Assembly: GCA_036401375.1 (NCBI GenBank)
Contig: DASWVB010000010.1
Coordinates: 1-54,536 of the forward strand
Length of the DNA stretch: 54,536 bases
Direction: 5' to 3'
Source of the DNA: DASWUZ01 sp036401375
GTDB taxonomy: Bacteria > Acidobacteriota > Terriglobia > Terriglobales > Acidobacteriaceae
The notes under the pieces were generated by a model. The model was not told the DNA's origin. It ran no database searches and was given only the letters and a program-made list of their open reading frames with translations. Positions 23,887 to 32,435 of this stretch are shown piece by piece. The translations under genes were made by a program, and so were the position numbers. Positions within the stretch are counted from its first letter, which is position 1. Every line of letters starts with the position of its first letter.

Positions 23887-25839
23887 ATGGCAGAAGAACG
23901 TACTGTAGGCATTGACCTAGGCACGACGAATTCGCTAGTCGCGTATATGCAGGGCGAGCAGCCGGTGGTCATCCCCGGCGAAGATGGCTTGAACCTTGTG
24001 CCGTCCGTGGTCGCCATTGCAGAGAGCACAGCCGGACGGCGCGAAGCTGTCGTGGTCGGAAACGGTGCACGCAAGTACCTCGAAACCTCTCCTGAACGCG
24101 TGATCTACTCGGCCAAGCGGCTGATGGGTCGCGGCGTTGAAGACGTTCGAGAAGAGCTGGCGCTGTTCCCCTTCCATCTGGCAAGAGACATTCAACCCGG
24201 CGAGGTTCTTCGAATCCGCCTGGGCGATAGCGAATACACGCCGCCGGAGATCTCGGCGTATGTATTGCGGCAGTTGAAGCGCAATGCCGAACGCTACTTC
24301 GGCGCACCAGTCACGAAGGCGGTCGTCACCGTTCCTGCCTACTTCAACGATGCCCAGCGTCAGGCTACGAAGGACGCGGGACGCATGGCGGGCCTTGAAA
24401 TACTTCGTCTCGTCAATGAGCCGACCGCGGCCGCGCTCGCTTACGGTCTCGACCGGCAGCGTGACGGCCTGATCGCTGTCTATGACCTGGGCGGAGGCAC
24501 CTTCGACGTCTCGATCCTCAAGTTGAAGGAGGGCATCTTCGAAGTCATCGCCACTAACGGCGACACGCATCTGGGCGGCGATGATATCGATAATCTGCTC
24601 ATTGCAGTTGCGCTGGGTGACATACTAGGCGAAGAGAAGCTCGATCTGCGCACCAACCCCGCGTCTGTGCAGGCAGTCCGCAAGGCGGTCATCGAGGCCA
24701 AGATCGCGCTCTCCTCCAGCAGCGAAGCAGCAATAAATGTCGAGCTACCCGGAGGCCTCAAGTATCAACGAACCCTCGCCCGCGAACAGTTCGAGCAGTT
24801 AATCGCTCCTACAATCGACCGTACGGTAGGCCCGTGTAGACACGCGATGGAGGACGCAGGCATTACACCTGAGCAGATAGATGAAGTCGTGCTCGTTGGC
24901 GGTTCAACGCGCATCCCCGCCGTGCAGCGGCTCGTCGACGAGGCCTTTCAGCTCACTGCCCGAGGCAAAAAGCCACACACCGAACTTAACCCTGACGAAG
25001 TAGTCGCGCTCGGCGCGGCTGTACAGGCGCACATTCTGAGCGGCGGCTCGGCGGCTACCGAGGACATGCTGTTGCTGGACGTCACTCCCCTGTCGCTCGG
25101 CATCGAGGCACTCGGTGGAGTGGTCGCGAAGATCATCCAGCGCAACTCCACTATCCCTGCCTCCGCAACCGAGCACTTCACAACCGGAGTGGACGGGCAG
25201 ACCAACGTCGCGATCCACGTCGTACAGGGCGAGCGGGAACTGGCAAAGGATTGCCGCTCCCTCGCCCGCTTCGACCTGAAGGGTATCCCGCCGATGAGTG
25301 CTGGACTGCCTCGTATCGAGGTGAAGTTCCTCATCGACGCGAATGGCATCCTGCACGTCTCAGCCCGCGAGCAGCGCAGCGGGCGCGCGGCCGAGGTCGA
25401 GGTCAAGCCGACTTACGGGCTCACCGATGAACAGGTCGAGTCAATGATTCTGGAGTCGTTCGACTTTGCCGAGCAGGATATTTATCAACGGCAGCTGATC
25501 GAGGCCCGCACCGAGGCAGATACTATCCTAGCCGCTGTCGACAAGGCTCCTCGCAGCCCAGCCTGGCTGCAGCTCACTGCCGAGGAGCGTAGCGAAGTCT
25601 CAAAGTTGGCAACGGAGTTGCGGGCACTGAGAGAGGGCGAAGACCTTACCGCGATCCGCAACGGTACAGAGGCCCTCGACCGCGCCACGCGACGCTTCGC
25701 CGAGCTCATGATGGATGATGCCGTGATGGCAGAGATCGGCGGACACACCATGCAATCCGCTGCTGAAAAGCTCTCCAGCAACGGCCTGGGCGAGGCGCCC
25801 ACCGCGCCGCATCCCTTTGCGCCGGCTGAGATCAAATAG
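23887..25839 (+). CDS. hscA: Hsp70-type chaperone HscA
   Basis: This 650-residue specialised Hsp70 drives cluster release from IscU using ATP. The ATPase domain shows VGIDLGTTNSLVAY, PAYFNDAQRQATKDAGRMAG, NEPTAAALAYGL, YDLGGGTFDVSIL and VLVGGSTRIPAVQRLV. The substrate-binding domain includes LLLDVTPLSLGIEALGG and EVKFLIDANGILHVSARE. Its length is near E. coli HscA (about 616) and its position between hscB and fdx separates it from general DnaK. The C-terminus is a short low-complexity tail without DnaK's EEVD-like end. Confidence 0.95.
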   Translation: MAEERTVGIDLGTTNSLVAYMQGEQPVVIPGEDGLNLVPSVVAIAESTAGRREAVVVGNGARKYLETSPERVIYSAKRLMGRGVEDVREELALFPFHLARDIQPGEVLRIRLGDSEYTPPEISAYVLRQLKRNAERYFGAPVTKAVVTVPAYFNDAQRQATKDAGRMAGLEILRLVNEPTAAALAYGLDRQRDGLIAVYDLGGGTFDVSILKLKEGIFEVIATNGDTHLGGDDIDNLLIAVALGDILGEEKLDLRTNPASVQAVRKAVIEAKIALSSSSEAAINVELPGGLKYQRTLAREQFEQLIAPTIDRTVGPCRHAMEDAGITPEQIDEVVLVGGSTRIPAVQRLVDEAFQLTARGKKPHTELNPDEVVALGAAVQAHILSGGSAATEDMLLLDVTPLSLGIEALGGVVAKIIQRNSTIPASATEHFTTGVDGQTNVAIHVVQGERELAKDCRSLARFDLKGIPPMSAGLPRIEVKFLIDANGILHVSAREQRSGRAAEVEVKPTYGLTDEQVESMILESFDFAEQDIYQRQLIEARTEADTILAAVDKAPRSPAWLQLTAEERSEVSKLATELRALREGEDLTAIRNGTEALDRATRRFAELMMDDAVMAEIGGHTMQSAAEKLSSNGLGEAPTAPHPFAPAEIK

Positions 25840-25892
25840 ATTCAAGACTGCAGCGCCATCATGCAGAAGATAAGTAGAGACCGAGAGAGAAA

Positions 25893-26324
25893 ATGTCAAG
25901 CGAAGTGCAACAGCCCGTCGATCTGAGCAAGCCGCCCGCAGAGGGCGTGGTCCGCGTTACCTTCGAGCCGGAGGGCAAGACCGTTGAGTTCAAGTACGGT
26001 ACCCTGCCGTACGACCATCATGGATTGCCGATGTCCTTCCTCGATGTGGCCGAAAACTTTAACATCTTTCTGGACCACGCCTGCGGCGGATCCTGCGCAT
26101 GCACCACCTGTCATATCTGGGTAAAGTCAGGTGATGAGGGCATCAGCGAAGCCGATGACGACGAGATCGATCGCCTCGATATGGCAGCAGACCAGCAATT
26201 AAATTCCCGCCTCGGCTGCCAGGCCGTCATTACCGGGCCCGGCACGTACGTGGTCGAGATTCCGAAATGGAATCGCAATTACGTCTCTGAAGGCAAGCCT
26301 CTGAGCCTGACCGAAACCAAGTAA
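25893..26324 (+). CDS. fdx: [2Fe-2S] ferredoxin, ISC type
   Basis: This 143-residue adrenodoxin-type ferredoxin supplies electrons for cluster assembly. The cluster cysteines are Cys64, Cys70 and Cys73 (CGGSCACTTC, C-x5-C-x2-C) and Cys109 (RLGCQ); Cys68 is an additional cysteine inside the loop. An N-terminal extension of ~20 residues and a longer loop before the cluster (YGTLPYDHHGLPM) depart from E. coli Fdx, which has 111 residues. It lies 53 bp after hscA. Confidence 0.94.
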   Translation: MSSEVQQPVDLSKPPAEGVVRVTFEPEGKTVEFKYGTLPYDHHGLPMSFLDVAENFNIFLDHACGGSCACTTCHIWVKSGDEGISEADDDEIDRLDMAADQQLNSRLGCQAVITGPGTYVVEIPKWNRNYVSEGKPLSLTETK

Positions 26325-26368
26325 CTATTGACTCACTAGATAAGTAACAGCAACGGGAGCTTACTCTG

Positions 26369-26584
26369 ATGGCGCGTGAAATCATGTGGACCGATGCCGA
26401 GGAGATCGGCATCCAGTTGCAGGAAAAGTATCCTGATCTTGATCCACTCACGGTCCGCTTCACCGACCTGTTGAGGATGGTGACAGAGCTACCTGACTTT
26501 GCGGACGATCCGGCCAAGTCAAACGAGAGTAAGCTCGAGGCCATCCAGATGGCCTGGCATGAGGAGTACGAGGACCTCCATTAG
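26369..26584 (+). CDS. iscX: IscX (Fe-S assembly modulator)
   Basis: This 71-residue acidic protein matches IscX: an N-terminal MWTDAEEIGIQLQEKYPDLDPLTVRFTDL, with PDFADDP and WHEEYED near the end. Family members bind IscS and iron and modulate cluster assembly. It is the last gene of the isc operon and is followed 9 bp later by the convergent yraN stop. Confidence 0.94.
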   Translation: MAREIMWTDAEEIGIQLQEKYPDLDPLTVRFTDLLRMVTELPDFADDPAKSNESKLEAIQMAWHEEYEDLH

Positions 26585-26593
26585 CCGCGGCCC

Positions 26594-27136
26594 TCAGCGC
26601 CACTCTCCTTCGCGGTGCTCGCTCCAGCCAAATGCCCCGCGGAACAGGTGAAACTCCGGTGCAGATTTCTCTTTGAAATAAACGGTGACCACATCGAAGC
26701 GCGCCTCGCAGTAATCAACAGGGAAGTACCTCATATAGTGCCGCGCTATTCGCCTGAGATTGCGGCGTTTGTCCCTATCGACCGCGGTCTCAGCCTCAGC
26801 GACGGCGTGGCTTGAGCGCGCCTTTACCTCGATAAAGCAGAGGGTCGAGCCCTCCCAGGCGATCAGATCCACGTCCCCCGGGTGCCTGTACGAGCGCCAT
26901 CGCCGCGCGACCACTACGTAGCCCAGACGCCGCAAGTGAAAGGCTGCCGCCTCTTCTCCCCGCTCGCCGAGTTGAAGATGAGGAGCACTCAAGCGGCTGC
27001 GCCCGAGCTTCGCAGCCAGACTGTCACAGCCTCGCAGAAAGAGCTCAAGGATCAAGCCGCTTCTAGGCGAGATGTAAGCTTCATCTCGGGGGCCGCGCGT
27101 CTGCGGTTCTGTCACGTCGGAGCGGGCCAGAGGCAT
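26594..27136 (-). CDS. yraN: YraN-family (UPF0102) nuclease-fold protein
   Basis: This 180-residue protein has the endonuclease-like signature of the family in residues about 55-130: LGERGEEAAAFHLRRLGY, then RHPGDVDLIAW, FIEVKAR, and a basic helix RDKRRNLRRIARHY. The Asp and E-x-K residues match the PD-(D/E)xK pattern. An N-terminal extension of ~50 residues exceeds the usual ~120-residue family length. Its cellular role is not established. It is convergent with iscX and divergent from cysS. Confidence 0.88.
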   Translation of the reverse strand: MPLARSDVTEPQTRGPRDEAYISPRSGLILELFLRGCDSLAAKLGRSRLSAPHLQLGERGEEAAAFHLRRLGYVVVARRWRSYRHPGDVDLIAWEGSTLCFIEVKARSSHAVAEAETAVDRDKRRNLRRIARHYMRYFPVDYCEARFDVVTVYFKEKSAPEFHLFRGAFGWSEHREGEWR

Positions 27137-27254
27137 GCACCATTTTGCGCCTCCGGCACCACTTGCGCCAGCCGGGGCGGGCTCCTGCCTTCGCGCTGCT
27201 AGAATCGCTTAGGATTAACGGTTTCTGCCACTCCCACTTCGATCTGCCGTACGC

Positions 27255-28733
27255 ATGACCATCCGACTTTTCAATACACTCTCAAGCAGGATAGAGCCTC
27301 TGGCCCCGATCGACGGCGCTACCTACCGCATGTACGCGTGCGGTCCGACCGTCTACGACTACGGGCATATCGGAAACTTCCGAACCTTCCTGCAGATCGA
27401 TGTGCTGCGCCGCTTTCTGAGGCAGCAGGGCATCCCCGTTCGACACGTGATGAACATCACCGACGTCGACGACAAGATCATTCGCAACGCGGCGCTTGCC
27501 GGCCTCCCTATCGGCGAGTACACGCCTCGTTTTGAAGGCGCATTCTTTGAGGATCTCGACTCGCTGAACGTAGAGCGTCCGGAGGTAATCGCGCACGCCA
27601 CCGAGAGCATTGCAGATATGGTGGCGCTGATCGAGCGGCTGGCCGCAGAGGACATCGCTTACAAGGTTGAGGACGGCTCCTGGTACTTCCGCATAGCGCG
27701 ATTTCCCGAGTACGGCAAACTCTCAAAAAAGGACTTCAGCGGCATCAGTGACGGTGCGCGCATCGATCTGGACGAATACGAGAAGGATTCTGCACGCGAC
27801 TTCGCACTGTGGAAGGCGGCCAAGCCTGGCGAGCACCATTGGCAGACGACCCTTGGCGCGGGCCGTCCAGGGTGGCATATCGAGTGCTCTGCGATGGCCA
27901 TGAAACATCTCGGCGAGTCGTTCGACCTGCACGCCGGCGGCGAAGACCTTATGTTTCCTCATCATGAGAACGAGATCGCACAATCGGAATCAGCTACGCA
28001 TAAAGCCTTCGCGAAGCACTGGTTCCACGTGCGTTTTCTGCTCGTCGAGGGACGCAAGATGTCCAAGAGCGAAGGCAACTTCTATACCCTTCGCGATCTG
28101 CTGCTCAAGGGCTACAAGGCGTCGGCTATCCGCTTCCTGCTGATCTCTGTGCCGTACTGCCACCAGCTCAACTTCACCTTTGACGGACTCATCGAATCGA
28201 CGGGCGCGGTCGAGAGACTGCGTACCTTCCATCAGCGACTGCAAACCTCGCCTACGGTCAGAGACATGAACGAGGCGCTTGCAGCCGAGAGCCGCCGCTC
28301 CGGAGAAAACTTCCAGGCGGCCCTCGAGAACGACCTCAACACGGCTGAAGCGCGCGCTGCAATCTTCGAGCTCGTGCGCGCGGCGAACGCAGCGATGGAT
28401 GCAGGAAAGCTGGGCGTGCAGAATGTGCCGCTCATCCTGGAAGTGCTTGCCAGGTTTGATGATATCTATGCCGTTCTCCAGGATCGCGATGCGGAGATAA
28501 CGCGCGCTGCTGTCGATTGGGCGACTGGTGCAGGTCGCCTCGCCGAGGCCGCGCCCGAGGTGCTGGCGCAGCTCTCCCTCAGTGATTCTCAGATCGAGGC
28601 CCTGGTCGAGGAGCGCACAAGCGCGAAGCGCAGCCGCAACTTTGCGCGGGCAGATGCGATTCGGAAAGAGCTGGCAGACAAGGGCATACTGCTGGAGGAT
28701 TCGAAAGAGGGCGTGCGCTGGAAGCGCAAGTAA
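27255..28733 (+). CDS. cysS: Cysteinyl-tRNA synthetase
   Basis: This 492-residue class I synthetase charges tRNA-Cys. The nucleotide-binding HIGH variant is HIGN in VYDYGHIGNF, the KMSKS loop is GRKMSKSEGN, and the zinc-binding residues include Cys in YACGPTVYDY and WHIECSAMA with the HHENEIAQSE stretch. The helical C-terminal domain ends with the typical NFARADAIRKELADKGI and GVRWKR. A TAGAAT box at 27200-27205 lies in the short upstream gap and may be its -10 element. Confidence 0.97.
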   Translation: MTIRLFNTLSSRIEPLAPIDGATYRMYACGPTVYDYGHIGNFRTFLQIDVLRRFLRQQGIPVRHVMNITDVDDKIIRNAALAGLPIGEYTPRFEGAFFEDLDSLNVERPEVIAHATESIADMVALIERLAAEDIAYKVEDGSWYFRIARFPEYGKLSKKDFSGISDGARIDLDEYEKDSARDFALWKAAKPGEHHWQTTLGAGRPGWHIECSAMAMKHLGESFDLHAGGEDLMFPHHENEIAQSESATHKAFAKHWFHVRFLLVEGRKMSKSEGNFYTLRDLLLKGYKASAIRFLLISVPYCHQLNFTFDGLIESTGAVERLRTFHQRLQTSPTVRDMNEALAAESRRSGENFQAALENDLNTAEARAAIFELVRAANAAMDAGKLGVQNVPLILEVLARFDDIYAVLQDRDAEITRAAVDWATGAGRLAEAAPEVLAQLSLSDSQIEALVEERTSAKRSRNFARADAIRKELADKGILLEDSKEGVRWKRK

Positions 28734-28850
28734 CGGCGAGAGCTAAGGCATGCCAAATTGAGGAACGAAGACCTGCAGTGCGCCGCCGACTAGTAGCTTT
28801 AATGATGAATCAGTAGCCTCAGCCCTCTCACGCCAATTTAGATGTTTTGA

Positions 28851-29147
28851 TCAGCCTCCTGCGATAGCTCCAACGATCAGGACAGGCTCCGCCCCTTCTG
28901 CAACTGCCTGCGGTAGCAGAGCGTCCGGCGATTGGTGAGAGAGGTCCTCCCGGCACGCGAATATCCTCAGAAACGGCCGCCTCTGCCGGGTTACGTGATC
29001 GCGAATGGTGCCCCGCAACATCGGGTACCTCTCCTCAAGCGCATCGAGCACGGTGCGCTGCGTGACGGGGTCAGCTACCTCGAGCTCCACCTCTCGGCCC
29101 ACCCGCGCCATGGTGCGCAGATGGGCCGGCAACTCGACCCGGATCAT
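28851..29147 (-). CDS. MoaD/ThiS-like small sulfur-carrier protein
   Basis: This protein of 98 residues has the ubiquitin-like fold outline of MoaD/ThiS proteins: an N-terminal strand IRVELPAHLRTMARVG, TVLDALEERYPMLRGTI, and the C-terminal glycine pair (IAGG) used for thiocarboxylate formation. The ATG overlaps the stop of the upstream Asp-box gene by 4 bp (ATGA). No MoaE, MoeB, ThiF or molybdopterin gene is nearby, so the acceptor pathway is unknown. The pairing with the Asp-box protein suggests a shared role. Confidence 0.82.
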   Translation of the reverse strand: MIRVELPAHLRTMARVGREVELEVADPVTQRTVLDALEERYPMLRGTIRDHVTRQRRPFLRIFACREDLSHQSPDALLPQAVAEGAEPVLIVGAIAGG

Positions 29148-30259
29148 GGCAGGGTCTGCACCTCAACGGAGAGAACGGCGGGCAGGTCGCGAACGATGGG
29201 CGCCCAGCTGTCTCCGCTGTCTGTTGAGGCGTAGACCTGGCCACCGGTGGTGCCGAAGTAGACGCCGCAGGAGTCCATCGCGTCGACCGCCATCGCATCG
29301 CGCAGGACGTTCACGTAGCAGTCGGTCTGCGGCAGCCCTGTGGTCAGCGGCTCCCATTCGTTGCCGCCGGTACGACTGCGATAGACGCGGAGCTTGCCCT
29401 CGGGCGGATAGTGCTCCGAATCGCTCTTGATGGGTACCACGTAAATCGTCTCAGGCTCGTGGGCATGCACATCTATGACGAAGCCGAAGTCGGTCGGCAG
29501 GTTGCCGCTCACCTCGTACCAGTGTTCGCCGGCGTCGTCGCTGCGCATCACGTCCCAATGCTTTTGCATGAAGAGAACGCCGGGATGCGCGGGATGCATC
29601 GCAATATGGTGAACGCAATGACCGACCTCTGCCTCGGGGTCAGGGATGTGAGGCGACCTCAAGCCGCGATTGATGGGTTGCCAGGTGGCGCCTGCGTCAT
29701 CGGTGCGAAACGCGCCCGCGGCGGAGATGGCGATGAACATCCGAGCGGCATTAGCCCGGTCGAAGATAATGGTGTGAAGGCACATGCCCCCCGCACCCGG
29801 AGCCCAGTGCGGTCCCGAGCCGTGCCCCCGCAGCCCGGAGAGCTCCTGCCAGTTGTTGCCTCCGTCGTTGGAGCGGAAGAGCGCTGCATCTTCTGCGCCC
29901 GCGTAGAGGGTGTCGGGCTCGGTGAGGGAGGGTTCAAGGTGCCATACGCGTTTGAACTCCCACGGATGCGGGGTGCCGTCATACCACTGGTGAGTTCCCG
30001 GTATGCCGTCGTAGGCAAACTTGTTGCCGGCCTGCTCCCAGGTCTCGCCTCCGTCGTTGGAACGCTGGATGATCTGGCCAAACCAGCCACTGGATTGCGA
30101 TAGATAGAGGCGGTTGGGTTCCGCCGGCGATCCCTTCACGTGGTAGATTTCCCAGCCGCCGAAGTGCGGGCCATCTACCTTCCAGTGCTTGCGCTTGCCG
30201 TCGGCCGTGAGCACGAATGCACCTTTCCGTGTGCCGACCAGTAGCCTGACCTTGCTCAT
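29144..30259 (-). CDS. BNR/Asp-box beta-propeller protein
   Basis: This 371-residue protein has no signal peptide. At least six Asp-box motifs of the S-x-D-x-G-x-x-W type repeat along it: SNDGGETWEQ, SNDGGNNWQE, TDDAGATWQP, SDDAGEHWYE, a divergent RTGGNEWEP and STDSGDSWAP. It is therefore a seven-bladed-type propeller related to sialidase and Vps10-like folds. Nothing in the sequence marks a sialidase active site. It is cotranscribed with the MoaD-like gene. Its function is unknown. Confidence 0.8.
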   Translation of the reverse strand: MSKVRLLVGTRKGAFVLTADGKRKHWKVDGPHFGGWEIYHVKGSPAEPNRLYLSQSSGWFGQIIQRSNDGGETWEQAGNKFAYDGIPGTHQWYDGTPHPWEFKRVWHLEPSLTEPDTLYAGAEDAALFRSNDGGNNWQELSGLRGHGSGPHWAPGAGGMCLHTIIFDRANAARMFIAISAAGAFRTDDAGATWQPINRGLRSPHIPDPEAEVGHCVHHIAMHPAHPGVLFMQKHWDVMRSDDAGEHWYEVSGNLPTDFGFVIDVHAHEPETIYVVPIKSDSEHYPPEGKLRVYRSRTGGNEWEPLTTGLPQTDCYVNVLRDAMAVDAMDSCGVYFGTTGGQVYASTDSGDSWAPIVRDLPAVLSVEVQTLP

Positions 30260-30381
30260 CTTTCAGCTCCTGTAAATCGCTGCAGCGTCGCTCGCAACGA
30301 AAGTCTATCAAGCCACAGGTCTATTTTTATAGAGCAGATTTATTAATGCGGTCTAAGTCTCGAAAACTAAATCCTTTCTGC

Positions 30382-32193
30382 TCACGCGAACCCTGGAGGT
30401 TTTTCCCCAGCTACGGCGAAGGCCCGCTCCAGTGCCAGTCCGGCCCGACCGAGCGTGCCCTCATCGAAAAGGCGGCCGATTAGGGTGACTCCGTAAGGCA
30501 CCCGTCTCGGCGGGTTGAACTTCGGCGGCGGGTTGTGTGGATCAGGAGCCCAGTCGCTGCGCGCTTCACTTACCTGGACAAAGCCGGCGCGCAGAGTGAG
30601 TGAGGGATGCCCCGTGAAGTTGGTAATAGTCAGCATCTCGTCGCGCAACGAAGGTACTAGAAGTAAGTCGACCTGGGAAAACACCCTTACCATTTCCATA
30701 GCTACCTTGCGGCGCAGACGATCAGCCTGTACATAGTCCACCGCGGAGAGAAATCTAGCCTGGCGGAAGCTATTCGGCCACGCATCAGCGGTCTGCATCT
30801 TCAGCTGATCTACTCCGCCACTCAGGGTTAGTTCTTCGAAGGCGGCGGCTGCCTCCGCCGAGAGGATAAGATCGAGCGAGTCATAGGGCCAGTCGGGTAT
30901 CGACACCTCGACCGGAACCATCCCCAGCTTCTCGACCATCTGCAACGCTGCTCGATCGACGTCAGTCGCGTCGTGCATCCATTGCTTGAAGTAGCCGACG
31001 CGGAGTCCGGTGACTGGGTCGTTGGCGTCGTAGTCCAGGTGACTGGGGACGCTGCCTGAGTCTCCGGCATCTGGGCCTGAGATCGCGTTGAGCACGAGCA
31101 GGGTGTCTTCAACGCTGCGGGCCATGGGCCCCAGTTTGTCAAGCGACCAGCAGAGCGTCATCGCGCCGGTGCGAGGTACGCGGCCAAAGGTCGGACGCAG
31201 ACCGGTGATGCCGCAACGCATGCTGGGGCTGACGATGCTGCCGCTGGTCTCGCTGCCGATGGCGAAGGCGACCAGCCCTGCAGCCGTCGCCGAGCCCGGC
31301 CCCGCGCTCGAGCCTGAGGACCCTTCTTCGAGCAGCCAGGGGTTCATCGTCTGACCCCCAAACCAGATATCATTCATCGCAAGCGCGCCCATGCTCAGCT
31401 TCGCAACCAGCACGGCGCCCGCATCGCGCAGGCGCTGCACTACCGTAGCATCGACGGAGGGTATGCGATTGCGATACGGCTCCGCTCCATAGGTGGTGGG
31501 TATTCCAGCGGTGTCGAGCAGATCTTTGCCGCCCCAGGGGATTCCGTGCAGCGGGCCTTTGTAGTTACCTGCTGCTATGTCTGCATCCGCCTGCTTTGCC
31601 TGACTTACAGCTAAGTCGGTGGTAATTGTGATCGCACAGCGGAGCTGCGAGTTATAGCGGTCCAACCGCCGAAGATATATTAAAGTAAGTCGCTCGGAGG
31701 ATAGCTCCTTCGCTTCTATCCAGCTTGATAAGTGGGTAAGTGGAGCAAAGGCGATATCCGCATCGTTGGCCGGTAGAGGTATTGCGCCGAGTGAACTGCG
31801 CAGAAAGCGATCTTGCGCGGAAGCAAGAGCCATGCCGGTGGCGGTACCACCTGTAAGGGTAGGATTCCAATGTGAGGCAGGTGCAAGGGTAGCTTCGAGC
31901 GCCACCTTCCTCGGACCGGTACGGCGCTCGTAGATGGCGGCCACCCCGGTCCTCCAGTTACTCGCAGCCAGGGTCCGCTGCGGCCCGGTGAGTTCCACGC
32001 GCACCAGTTTTTCGGCCTCTGCGAAGGTGGCCGCTGAGACCTCCGGACCGACGGCGGGTGAGTTGCCCGTAACCGGCGGCGTTCCCGCAGGAGGACCCGC
32101 CGGTTCATCAACCTGCTTGTGACACCCTGCCGCCACCGCTGCGAGCGCCGTGAGCGAGCTCTGCGCCAGGAATTTTCTTCGTGAACCGTCCAT
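30382..32193 (-). CDS. Secreted amidase (amidase-signature family)
   Basis: This 603-residue protein starts MDGSRRKFLAQSSLTALAAVAAGC, with twin arginines followed by a hydrophobic core and a lipobox-like AAGC, so it is probably exported by Tat and may be lipid-anchored. The amidase catalytic triad is visible: Lys in GIPWGGKDLLDTAG, the cis-Ser in ETSGSIVSPS and the nucleophile Ser in GSSGSSAGPG. The C-terminal region ends in RVPYGVTLIGRLFDEGTLG. It would hydrolyse an amide outside the cytoplasm; the substrate is not evident. It is divergent from ddl. Confidence 0.88.
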   Translation of the reverse strand: MDGSRRKFLAQSSLTALAAVAAGCHKQVDEPAGPPAGTPPVTGNSPAVGPEVSAATFAEAEKLVRVELTGPQRTLAASNWRTGVAAIYERRTGPRKVALEATLAPASHWNPTLTGGTATGMALASAQDRFLRSSLGAIPLPANDADIAFAPLTHLSSWIEAKELSSERLTLIYLRRLDRYNSQLRCAITITTDLAVSQAKQADADIAAGNYKGPLHGIPWGGKDLLDTAGIPTTYGAEPYRNRIPSVDATVVQRLRDAGAVLVAKLSMGALAMNDIWFGGQTMNPWLLEEGSSGSSAGPGSATAAGLVAFAIGSETSGSIVSPSMRCGITGLRPTFGRVPRTGAMTLCWSLDKLGPMARSVEDTLLVLNAISGPDAGDSGSVPSHLDYDANDPVTGLRVGYFKQWMHDATDVDRAALQMVEKLGMVPVEVSIPDWPYDSLDLILSAEAAAAFEELTLSGGVDQLKMQTADAWPNSFRQARFLSAVDYVQADRLRRKVAMEMVRVFSQVDLLLVPSLRDEMLTITNFTGHPSLTLRAGFVQVSEARSDWAPDPHNPPPKFNPPRRVPYGVTLIGRLFDEGTLGRAGLALERAFAVAGEKPPGFA

Positions 32194-32207
32194 TGATATC
32201 TCCCTTG

Positions 32208-32246
32208 TGATCTGTCGTCGTCATCTGTCGTCGTGATCTGGCGTCG
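32208..32246. repeat. 13-bp tandem repeat, 3 units
   Basis: Three tandem 13-bp units (TGATCTGTCGTCG and close variants) lie in the amidase-ddl divergent gap. Confidence 0.8.
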
Positions 32247-32435
32247 TGGTTCACTTCTCAGTCATCGCTCCTGGTCATTACTCCTCGGGGCATTCTAGTT
32301 CACGCCCTGCCACGGCGGGACTCAGGCGACTGGAGACGGCTGTATGCGCGCGATCTGGAGCAGTTACTCGGCCAAGACCTTATGAGCCGAGGGTGGCTCA
32401 CCGGGAGGCGGAGGAACCCATAGAATAGTCAGCGG

